From contig CP136061.1 of NCBI GenBank assembly GCA_032622095.1, positions 169,203,107-169,267,106 on the forward strand: a stretch of DNA of 64,000 nt. Reading direction: 5' to 3'. Both the position numbers and the translations under genes were made by a program. Under the pieces are notes generated by a model. The model worked only from the letters and a program-made list of their open reading frames with translations, made no database searches and was not told where the DNA came from. Source of the stretch: Siphonodentalium dalli (taxonomy: Eukaryota; Mollusca; Scaphopoda; Gadilida; Siphonodentaliidae). Positions 1 through 8,343 of the stretch are shown piece after piece (within the stretch, counting starts at the first letter, position 1; the number at the start of each line of letters is the position of its first letter).

Positions 1-3000
1 CCTAAGAATAAGTAATAAAACACGAATATTTCGCTGTTATCACAAGAATGCATGGTGGTATACTATGAAAGCAATTTATCAAAACACAAAGGAGTGCCAT
101 ATACTTTCTTTAAAAAAATCTAAACTTGAACAAAATTGCCCACATACTCTGTGACAGAGACTGTCTTTATACCTGGAAATAATATTTGGTTATATTCACC
201 AAGGTCACATATACGCGAAGGGTACTATGTTTTCTGCAACCGCATTACCGTGTGTATCCCTTCTCCCTAATGTTACACATATCTGCTGAACTAACAACCA
301 TAACTAGCAACATTGAGTCAATGTTCAACGCTGAAATAACAGCTTTAAACGATGATCACCTGATATTTTGCACAAGTTCATGGGTGGTTTTGGCAAGATA
401 TTTTCAAACAACAAAATACGGAAAACTAATATTGTACATTGCGTAATAGCATATTCCAGTTGCAAGTTGCCGACTGAAGTAAGTTGAACAAATTGTTTAC
501 TAAGAGACCGGTTTGGAAGCAGCACGAACATTAGTCGTATATCAAATGTACGATGTGCTGTCTATTTGATCTGGTGTGATGCAGTGCTAATCTTTTGAAG
601 AGGTGGCGGTTTCTTTGCAATATAATAAGAATTGCAACATACGTGTGTGGTTTATTATCATGTACAGTGATGAACAATCCGGAAATGTAACTACTATTTA
701 TACCGCAAGGATATGCACTTAAGTTTCTGCGTTCCATTCAATAATTTATCATCACGCCGAACGAAACTACCATACACTGTGTGGCGAAACATTACTTCGT
801 ATGTTGCATGCCCGAAATTATTATTTTTGGCCCCGACTGTAAACAGAAAACCCGAAATTTTAAAGACGTAATTCATTGGGTTTGACCTGCGTTGCAATGG
901 CCGATAAATCCTCCACATGGGCCTGTTTTAATGAACTGTGTACCTTTAAAGATATTTAACAACAGACTTGTATATTGTTAATACGTATTTTACCTACTAG
1001 GTGGTTATATAATAATTTGCCATCATTTCGGCTTAGCTTGGTGGTTGCGGCCATTTTGACAGCCATTTCATGACCGCGTTTGTAGTATTCTGATCGTGTC
1101 ACTATATTCGCTCTCGTACTCATATTTCACATATACTGGTATAACTTAGTAATGCATATGACTAGCTTAGACAAAATAGAATATCAAAATACGACCAGAT
1201 CGTTGACAACCAGTTTCGGGGGTAGGGTTATGTTTTTACAAGTTTTGACAACTTATGATGTGCGTACTCGCTAGTTCTGCCTATTATAGCGACGGGGTGG
1301 TGTCTGTGCAGTTTTTAAAATAGATAGCTTGCGCCTATGTTTTGAGAAGCCTGAGAAATCCGACATCGAATACATCAGTTTGTCTTCAAAATCGTCACTA
1401 TTTTGGCTCAGTGTTTTATTTCATATCTATATATGCGAAATTCATTCGATATTTCCCTTTGAATGGGTGTCGTTGGTTCGAGAATTGTATATCGAACAAT
1501 ATTGAGTGCTTTTTGTATACGTTTCGGCTGAAAAATTGTTACAACATCCAATTATTTCCATCATTGTGAAAAATATTGTTTTGTTTAATTATATGGAAAA
1601 AATGATGTAACTCAGAAAGCTCAAATCGGATTTTAGGGGACTTTTCGTGACGCGTCCGCGATGTTATGACCAAAATAATATAAAAAAATCAGCTTTCCCC
1701 GATTTATTTCCTTACTTTTCCACTTCCATGTCTAATGTGCCTGGACTAAAAGTCGTGCTGCAAGTAAGACGATAATTGTGTTGTACAATTGATACGGAAG
1801 ACCGATTGTCAAAAAATTCAACATCAAAATACACAGGGCAAGACTTATCGATCCAAACTGTGGAGTGTGTTTTCGTTGTGTATTTTTCGCATATACCCAT
1901 GGTTATATATAAACGGGCTACGAGCATCTGACTGCTTGTGTATATATAGTGACTCTATACATGCCAATGTATGCTATTTCAGAAGCATACAATATTGTAC
2001 CAGTAGCTACAAGGGATGATCATTACAGGCCTTAAAATCCATAAAATTTTGTGAGAATCATGATTATGTTTCTCGTCAGATTGTAAGCCCTGCCTTGATA
2101 CTATCAAATTGAAATTTTGTTTTAGTTTTTTACTTTATCCCTTATGTTCAGTTTCTATGTCCCCTATATTGCAGAAGATAAAATGCATAATTCAGTTGCT
2201 CAATGGGTGTGCATCACCAATTTCAATCTGTTTCTAGGTGGCAATTGAGGCCTAATCAGACTGAGGGTGAATTCCGTGATTCTGGCCTGCCTTGCGGAAT
2301 AGTGTCATTAAATTCACCTTTTGGGGACCTTATTCTGCAAATGAGATTGTTCAAGAGACTGTACATAAAATGACATATGGTGTACCACACAGCTCAACAG
2401 TGAATGTGAAACATTTGGCTATGCCTAAAAGTAAGAATGGGGTGAAAGTACAAGTGAACATTATGATATTTTTTACTATTATGTTATCATCTACATGTTT
2501 GTAACAAAGTATTGATCAATTATCACAAATATCCACAATTATGATGTCAGATCTGCCCAACAACTAATTTCGTTGAAGGCAATTTCTTCAACATTTTTCA
2601 CATACAATACAATATTACCAAACATCTAATCATTTATAAATCTGAAATGTTTTTAATGAAAGCTACACATATAACTTTAAAGTGAATGTCCATTTAGATT
2701 TTAGCAAAATATAACTATGTACATGTCATCTCAGAAAAGCAACAGAGTATATATATGGCCAAAATTGTATTATATTTGTTTTTGTTTAATACTGCGTTTA
2801 CATCAAAACATATACCGGTGTAACAGTTTATCCCTCAGTAGACCCTCACCATGGGTATCCCCCCACCCATATATTTTTTTCTTTCCTCATTAGTTTAGTG
2901 ATTTGAAACACCCCGGTAGGGTGATTAAATATAAATGGAGAATAATCTTGCTAGAAGTAGTTATTTTTACAAATATTATATGCAAATTGACAACACACAT

Positions 3001-3145
3001 CGTCATTCTTACATATTAATTTAATAATGAGAATCTCTAATGGTGAAATCGTTCTCGTTACTTTATAGCTGATAGTTGCGTCCCGAATCACGATGTAAAT
3101 ATTTACAATTCAGCATATAGTTCAGACAATGTTTTCTATAGAGTG
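1..3145. other. Left flank, no recognisable gene
   Basis: AT-rich DNA upstream of the retrotransposon. Open frames here are all under 80 codons, do not resemble known domains and overlap on both strands. I see no tRNA, rRNA or tandem array. Short intron-like features (for example a pyrimidine-rich stretch ending in ag near 2230) occur but cannot be joined into a gene model. It may be intronic or intergenic sequence. Confidence 0.5.
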
Positions 3146-3149
3146 GCAC
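3146..3149. repeat. Target-site duplication, left copy (gcac)
   Basis: The four bases gcac directly precede the 5' LTR and the same four bases follow the 3' LTR at 20736-20739. A short direct repeat abutting both LTRs marks integrase-mediated insertion and fixes the LTR boundaries. Confidence 0.8.
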
Positions 3150-3381
3150 TGTAGCGGTTTTGGCCTCTTGTTCCACCGAGATCATCCGGAAACCCACGGA
3201 GATGTGTCTACACCACTCGGGACGACTCACGTGACCCGACTCTTCCCGAAGGTGACGTCATCCGGGAATTCCCTTCACTTCAACCACAGACTTCAAACCG
3301 ACAACTTCGCTCCGCGCTCAAGACTTCTATAATAGGTAATTTCATTAGATAACATCACTTATAAACCCTAATCATGTTATA
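3150..3381 (+). repeat. 5' LTR
   Basis: The 232 bp starting tgtagcgg and ending atgttata recur at 20504-20735 with a single difference (g at 3219, a at 20573). It begins with TG but ends in TA rather than the usual CA; the boundary is supported by the flanking gcac duplication and by the primer site starting two bases downstream. The 3' half holds a tataata stretch near 3328 that could serve as a TATA-like element. Confidence 0.95.
3228..3273 (+). promoter_or_regulatory. LTR cluster: E-box, CRE and kappa-B-like palindromes
   Basis: Within 46 bp the LTR has a CACGTG E-box (3228-3233), a perfect cAMP-response palindrome TGACGTCA (3253-3260) and a perfect palindrome GGGAATTCCC (3264-3273) that fits the NF-kappa-B consensus. 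The 3' LTR carries identical copies at 20582-20587, 20607-20614 and 20618-20627. Motif matching is seen in sequence; binding and transcriptional use are inferred. Confidence 0.55.
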
Positions 3382-3382
3382 T

Positions 3383-3393
3383 TGGCGACGAGG
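3383..3393 (+). other. Primer-binding site, tRNA-Ser(GCU)
   Basis: TGGCGACGAGG begins two bases after the 5' LTR. Its complement is CCTCGTCGCCA, the 3' end (acceptor strand, discriminator, CCA) of animal tRNA-Ser(GCU). Priming of minus-strand DNA from tRNA-Ser is known for Mag-type Ty3/gypsy elements. Complementarity beyond 11 nt is interrupted. Confidence 0.8.
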
Positions 3394-5426
3394 TGTTTCG
3401 AACTTAACGTGCGTGAAATAAAATGTAAATTAGAGTGTAATTAAATTATAAATGAATTTCTGATTTTTCTCTTGGAAAATTTTGGCGCGCCAAGCGCCGC
3501 CATCTTGCCTTCTTGCCCGAATTCTCGGCAATTTCCGGAAATGTTGGTAATTTTCCAAGAACACGCGTAAAGCAAAATAAACCATAAAGTAAACTAACAT
3601 TCTATTATTTATAAATCCTACATTTACAATAATGCACTTGGTAAACTCGTATTTAATGGACATTTTTTCTTTCAGATAGGCCCAATGCCGACGATTAATT
3701 CTACACTGTTTCCCTGAATTTGAGTCGTGCATATGAGCGCACAATTCATTGTTCAAATTCTTTCTGCAGTGTTTTGCCATGTTTCTATTTATTTCATCGA
3801 AATAGGCCAACTTTGGAACTTGCACAACACTGTTTAATTTTCTTGTCAATGTATTTCGTACTCTTATGATTCAATAAACGATTTGTTTTTTTATGTTATT
3901 CTCTCGGCAGAAACCGGAATAACATTAGCACCCACTAAATGATGTTTCGTTGGTTATCTCGAATATTCGCAACGTTGAACATAGCAAATTTGCTTGTAAT
4001 TTAAATGGTTATTACAAATTTTTGTAATAAAAGGTAAATTCTACGGGTGTCGCACTCTGGAGCCTTGCCGCTAAATCACATAAATTGCTGTTGGAAATGC
4101 TGAGTGACATGTTTTATGTCACCTAGGATACAGTGCGAATATTCGAAATACAGAAATACTCACAATAAAACTTATTTTTGAGAAAAGTACAACTTTTCAT
4201 TGCAATAGGTACGATAATTCATTGAGAGCTGTTTTTTTGCGTGGTGGAATAACTGTCCGAAAGCAGCTACTTGATGTAATAAATAAGTCTAAACAGTACT
4301 TTTATTTCCATGACATAATTAATTAACATAATATAAGGAGGATGCTATCTCTGTTGTGGCGATCGCGCTTCGCAGGAATAGAACTTCCAATAAACTTGTT
4401 AAATTTCATAGAAGAGATCAATTGGTAAATCAGACAGCGCGGAATAGGGATTTAAATTTTTGCAATAAACCTGGTATCCATTTTTTCGTCCATAAACTAG
4501 GTCATAATTAATTTGAATTCATAGACTTATCTGGCACATTTTGTATTCAGTGTTCATGGATGACATGACCACACGCGCGTAATCTGTGTTTTTTTTGTGC
4601 GCGATATAACTGTGCCAGTTAAATTAATAATTTTCAGCTGAATATTGTTGTTGTATGTAATGTATTACTAGTAGCTGTCCAGTTCACACAAATAGCTACT
4701 ATCAAATTGTTTGAACTTTTTGTGATTTACATTTCTTGAAATTATCTTGTGATAAATAATTTGGTTATTAATTTTGTGATTGTGATAAAGAATAATTGAT
4801 AATATAAAGCATTGTGAACTGAACAGATTGCAGCAACCTATATTTATATTGTAATACCCATTGAACCCTACTTGTGTTGATGTGCAACCACTGGCACATG
4901 TCAAAAAAGGTACCCACTTCTCGAATCATGCCGTTCTCTTCAATTCTTCTCAAGCAAGAGACGCGGGTCTTGAGGAATCTGATCTATTCCCTTTAGATTA
5001 ATGCAGATTAATTTAATACTTTTTTTCAATAACTCTGCTATTCAAATAAGTTACAGTTACTTAGGAAGCCGAGCATCATAAGTGTAACACACTTAAATCA
5101 GAATCAGTTAATCTGTTTCTAAACAGATTAATGTATATCACATAAATTTTGTATTGTAATTGTTGTGTGATATACATTCATAGATTAATTTGTTTTTGTG
5201 TAGTAAATTATTCAATTGTCTGAGTAAATGAGCAGCTTATAATTTATGTGTGATAATTGTTTTTGTAATAAGATATTTTTGTATTAATTTATTTTTGCTG
5301 CTCGTAGATTAATTTTTATAAGATAAGATTATTATGAGGAATGTATTAATTTAAAAGGGAATAGCATAACATCAGTATTCCAGTTAATGAAGTCTTCACA
5401 GGTGTTACTCACAGTCAATAATTAAA

Positions 5427-5580
5427 GCGGACGTTCCGTTTATTTTGCTAAAGTAATACCAGTGTGATTTAGTCTCGAACGTCAGATAAACGCGGACAAT
5501 CCGTTTGATAGGTTGAGAAAGGCTAATAAGACCAAAACTATCGAAGGCGAATATTAAAGGTAAGGCGGAAAATCCGTTTA
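5427..5580 (+). repeat. Three short palindromic repeats before ORF1
   Basis: Three copies of a palindromic core of the form gcgga..tccgttt occur at 5427-5442, 5492-5506 and 5565-5580, spaced 65 and 73 bp apart. Each core can fold as a small hairpin (cgga/tccg). The last copy ends 36 bases before the ORF1 ATG. They may be RNA packaging or regulatory hairpins; the function is inferred. Confidence 0.6.
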
Positions 5581-5602
5581 TTTTTACCAAAGCACAACAA
5601 AG

Positions 5603-5608
5603 GTGAGT
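5603..5608 (+). promoter_or_regulatory. Candidate splice donor before ORF1
   Basis: The sequence AAAG|GTGAGT matches the eukaryotic 5' splice-site consensus closely and sits 13 bases before the ORF1 ATG. With the pyrimidine-rich acceptor at 14757-14775 it would remove ORF1-gag-pol and place the third gene first on a subgenomic mRNA, as in env expression by retroviruses and errantiviruses. This is a consensus match only; no transcript evidence. Confidence 0.45.
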
Positions 5609-5615
5609 ATACATA

Positions 5616-6938
5616 ATGGCAACCAACGGAGTGGAAATAAATCTTTGCTCGCACGAGGAGTTGTGTAAAATAGTAGGCATTTCTGATGATTCAGCGGCAA
5701 AGATAGTAGTCCACAGGTCAAAGAAAGGTGATATCAAGAATAAGGAAGAATTGATAGAATTACTCACCCCCCACCTATGTGCCAGAATTAAAGGGCCAAT
5801 TGGCTATGCAACAAGCAAGGAACCACCAGAAACTCAGAAGGAGCAGAGCGCAAGCAGGGAGTACCAGGAGTACTCTCTTTCTGATGAGGACTTTCAGGAG
5901 CCCAAGTATTCCAGCTCTCCAATCACTACGAAAGGTAGACGAGAAAGAGAAAGGGAAGAACATGTGGCCTCTTACAAAAGAGAAACAGAACATATGGCCT
6001 CTTTAAAAAGAGAAGCACAGAGAGAGATGACGGAATATGAAAAGAGGCAACAAGAATGCGAAGAGTACAAAGATCCACGAAGGGAAGATCGAGAACAGGA
6101 AGAAAAAGACCTGCGACGTGGGACAATCAGCAAGGAGCAAGGAGATATCCAACCGAGGGACCAACAGGATAGTCGAGGAAATGAATTGTCGAGAGGGTGG
6201 AAATCGTATGAAGAACAGCAAGGGGACAGGTATGACCGCGTAGAAGAGGAAAGACACAAGTGGCAAGGGAAAATAGCCATTATGCAGAAAGAATTTGACA
6301 GAATGCAAAGGGATTTCGACCGAGAAATGTGCCAAAAAGAAAACCAACTTCAACAAGCTAACAGTGAGAATCTGCTGGTAAGAAGAAGTTTGGGGAATGT
6401 GGAAGAGGATCTTAAAGATCTTAAAAGGCAAAAAGAAAGAACCGGAAAAGGGTGGGAGGAAATGCACAGACAGTTGGACCAGGAGGAAAGAGAAAATGAA
6501 TTCCTGAAGAAAGAAAATGATTTCCTGAAGAAAGAAAATGAGTTCATGAAGAAAGCAATTAAGGAGAAAACACAAGAATGTGAGTCCCTGAAAGAAGAAG
6601 GAACTTGCTTGAAAAAAGAAAAGAGGGCACAGGCTCAAAGTTATGAAGACAAGTTGAGGGACGAGAGAGATGGGCGCCGGAAAGATAAACAAAGCTATGA
6701 ACAAGCTAGGGTGGTGCCCGAAGTACAAAGACACCCCACCCATTTTCCTCCACCAATCTGGCAACAACCACCATTCATGCATGGAGGCAATCAGCAGTAC
6801 ACATACCCGTCTAACCAGGTGGCGACCCCCAGCTATACAGATGCCACCAGCCACAATACCTCCAGTGACACCAGCGGTACAGGCAGTGGCCGATCTAGGG
6901 AGACGGGAGAGGGAGCCGGAACGAAACGACAGAAGTGA
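5616..6938 (+). CDS. Retrotransposon ORF1: HHH-like domain plus coiled coil (N-terminal Gag region)
   Basis: A 440-codon frame with a good start context (A at -3, G at +4). Residues 5-50 fit the ComEA-type helix-hairpin-helix pattern: an IN..(S)..EL start, a central GIS-type hairpin, A..I...R..KG and a final EL pair. Such domains bind DNA or RNA without sequence preference. Residues about 106-365 are extremely rich in Glu, Lys, Arg and Gln, with heptad-like FLKKEN repeats at 296-311, predicting a long coiled coil. The C-terminus (374-420) is Pro/Gln/Ser-rich. It ends inside the next frame (gag, +1 register), so it is either the front half of one Gag or a separate upstream protein. The role would be assembly or nucleic-acid binding in the particle (inference). 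Confidence 0.75.
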   Translation: MATNGVEINLCSHEELCKIVGISDDSAAKIVVHRSKKGDIKNKEELIELLTPHLCARIKGPIGYATSKEPPETQKEQSASREYQEYSLSDEDFQEPKYSSSPITTKGRREREREEHVASYKRETEHMASLKREAQREMTEYEKRQQECEEYKDPRREDREQEEKDLRRGTISKEQGDIQPRDQQDSRGNELSRGWKSYEEQQGDRYDRVEEERHKWQGKIAIMQKEFDRMQRDFDREMCQKENQLQQANSENLLVRRSLGNVEEDLKDLKRQKERTGKGWEEMHRQLDQEERENEFLKKENDFLKKENEFMKKAIKEKTQECESLKEEGTCLKKEKRAQAQSYEDKLRDERDGRRKDKQSYEQARVVPEVQRHPTHFPPPIWQQPPFMHGGNQQYTYPSNQVATPSYTDATSHNTSSDTSGTGSGRSRETGEGAGTKRQK

Positions 6939-8319
6939 GAACGAGGAACCAAGGAGATGGGGTGAGGACCGGGAGCATTATAGAGAGGAACGTAATGACC
7001 GGGGAAGATATGATAGAAGGGACAGGATAGGTGTTGAGAAAATACCATCTCGACTAAAGTTCGATGGAACCTCCATGTGGTTGGTGTTTGAGAAGAGATT
7101 CGTCCATTTCGCCCAGCGCCAGAACTGGGATGAGGAAGAAAAGAAAGAGAAACTGATCTGGTGTTTGGAGAAGAAGGCGGCCGAATTCTGCGCGATGGTC
7201 GACCGACAGGATGAAATGTCCTATCAACAACTTCTGAGGGAACTCCGAAGCAGATATGAGGAACATGATCGTCCTGAGAAGGCCCAGACGGATCTAGCAG
7301 TGGCCAAACAAAATACGGATGAACCTCTAGAGGACTGGGCAGACAGGGTCCAAAAACTGTCGATACAGGCCTTCAGTGACGCGCCGGGGGCAGTCCAGCA
7401 GAGACAGGCAGTACTAAAGTTCTGCCAAGGACTACTGGACAAGGAAACAGGGCAACATGTTGCCACTTCCGCCCAGCCAACCATTAAAATGGCAGTGGAA
7501 AAGGCGCAACTCTTCCAGCAGACCACGCAGGCGATATACGGGAAGAGACTGAAGAAAGAGGTAAAGGCCACATGGGTAGATTCGGATTCAGATTCGGATG
7601 GGGCCCAAATCAGCCAAGTGTATAGGGATCGGGACAATAGGGGACGAGGGGATGGAAGAAGGGCTCCCGACTTGGGGGATGGAAGAAGGAACAATTCCAG
7701 GTATGACCGGAATTGGAGGTCAGAGAGATCTGAGGGTCCCAACAATTCCAGGTATGACCGGAATTGGAGGTCAGAGAGTCCAAAGAACTCCGGGTATGAC
7801 CGGAATTGGAGATCGGAAAGTCCAAAGAACTCCGGCTATGACCGGAATTGGAGGTCGGAAAGTCCGAAGAACTCGGGGTATGACCAAAATTCCCGATATA
7901 ACCGGTCCCGAAAAACAGAAAATACGAAGCCGACAAATGATTCCACTCCATGGGGCAAGAGTGAAACTACAAGAGATGGAGACACTGCCAAAAACAGGAC
8001 GTCCGCAAACCAATCATCGGATGTCAACTTAAGGGTGAGCTCACTAGAGGGAGGAATGGGTGAGATGGCAGCAAACATTAAGAAGCTGATGGGCCTAGTA
8101 GAGGAGAAGTCAAGATACCGGAATTATTCCAACTATGGGGACAGATCGAGAAGCCCTTCACCTAGGCGAAATGCTGAAATGGTTTGCTTCAAATGTCAAA
8201 AACCAGGCCACTTTCGCGATAGCTGTCCCCAGAATCAACAACAGGACAGATTCTCTAAGAAAGTATCGTTCAATAAGAACGAGGAGTTAAACGAGAGCGG
8301 GTCGTCCATCGAGGCCTAG
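6670..8319 (+). CDS. Gag: capsid-like domain and CCHC zinc knuckle
   Basis: The frame is open for 549 codons, but the first ~70 residues look like a shadow of ORF1; genuine coding probably begins around 6870-6930, where the two frames overlap. Residues about 125-290 resemble the retrotransposon Gag capsid domain (FDG...W..F start, then helices with W.LE..A and L...Y). Residues 341-408 are a tandem repeat built on RYDRNWRSES. The nucleocapsid-type knuckle CX2CX4HX4C uses C506, C509, H514 and C519. An acidic DSDSDSD tract lies at 304-310. Gag would form the particle and bind genomic RNA. It ends just after a slippery site that leads into pol. Confidence 0.85.
   Translation: MGAGKINKAMNKLGWCPKYKDTPPIFLHQSGNNHHSCMEAISSTHTRLTRWRPPAIQMPPATIPPVTPAVQAVADLGRREREPERNDRSENEEPRRWGEDREHYREERNDRGRYDRRDRIGVEKIPSRLKFDGTSMWLVFEKRFVHFAQRQNWDEEEKKEKLIWCLEKKAAEFCAMVDRQDEMSYQQLLRELRSRYEEHDRPEKAQTDLAVAKQNTDEPLEDWADRVQKLSIQAFSDAPGAVQQRQAVLKFCQGLLDKETGQHVATSAQPTIKMAVEKAQLFQQTTQAIYGKRLKKEVKATWVDSDSDSDGAQISQVYRDRDNRGRGDGRRAPDLGDGRRNNSRYDRNWRSERSEGPNNSRYDRNWRSESPKNSGYDRNWRSESPKNSGYDRNWRSESPKNSGYDQNSRYNRSRKTENTKPTNDSTPWGKSETTRDGDTAKNRTSANQSSDVNLRVSSLEGGMGEMAANIKKLMGLVEEKSRYRNYSNYGDRSRSPSPRRNAEMVCFKCQKPGHFRDSCPQNQQQDRFSKKVSFNKNEELNESGSSIEA
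7690..7893 (+). repeat. In-frame tandem repeat in Gag (14-17 codons per unit)
   Basis: Four to five consecutive units encode variants of NSGYDRNWRSESPK. Unit lengths are 17, 15, 14 and 14 codons, all multiples of three, so the Gag frame is preserved. The Arg/Ser/Tyr composition suggests a flexible RNA-binding linker before the zinc knuckle. Confidence 0.85.
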
Positions 8320-8343
8320 AAACGACCCGAATCAAAGAAGGCC
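8286..8343 (+). promoter_or_regulatory. gag-pol -1 ribosomal frameshift signal
   Basis: The heptamer G TTA AAC (8286-8292) is in the Gag reading frame and fits a known class of -1 slippery sites. After a 5-nt spacer, cgggtcgt (8298-8305) is perfectly complementary to acgacccg (8322-8329), an 8-bp stem. Loop bases ggcct (8313-8317) can pair with aggcc (8339-8343), giving an H-type pseudoknot. The Gag stop codon (8317-8319) lies inside the loop. The pol frame is closed by a stop at 8274 and open from 8277, so a -1 slip at this heptamer enters pol cleanly. Slip efficiency is not known from sequence. Confidence 0.85.

Larger units (their letters stand above)
3394..5615 (+). other. AT-rich 2.2-kb leader of the retrotransposon
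   Basis: This stretch lies between the primer site and the first ATG of ORF1 and has no convincing forward gene. It is much more AT-rich than the coding part. The octamer AGATTAAT occurs five times between about 4995 and 5312. A hairpin near 5123-5190 pairs ttaatgtatatcaca with its near complement tgtgatatacattca. A 139-codon frame on the minus strand (3430-3849) has no recognisable domain. The leader could hold packaging, dimerisation or splicing signals. Confidence 0.6.

Noticed and set aside
3371-3381. Alternative LTR end at aatca (giving canonical TG...CA ends)
   Set aside because: It would leave tgttata outside both LTRs and destroy the gcac target duplication; the end at 3381/20735 fits better.
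3430-3849. 139-codon minus-strand frame in the retrotransposon leader
   Set aside because: No recognisable domain, AT-driven composition and no promoter or context; not supported as a gene.
6003-6854. 283-codon minus-strand frame rich in Phe and Leu
   Set aside because: It is the complement of the Lys/Glu-rich coiled coil of ORF1; the hydrophobic composition is a reading-frame effect.
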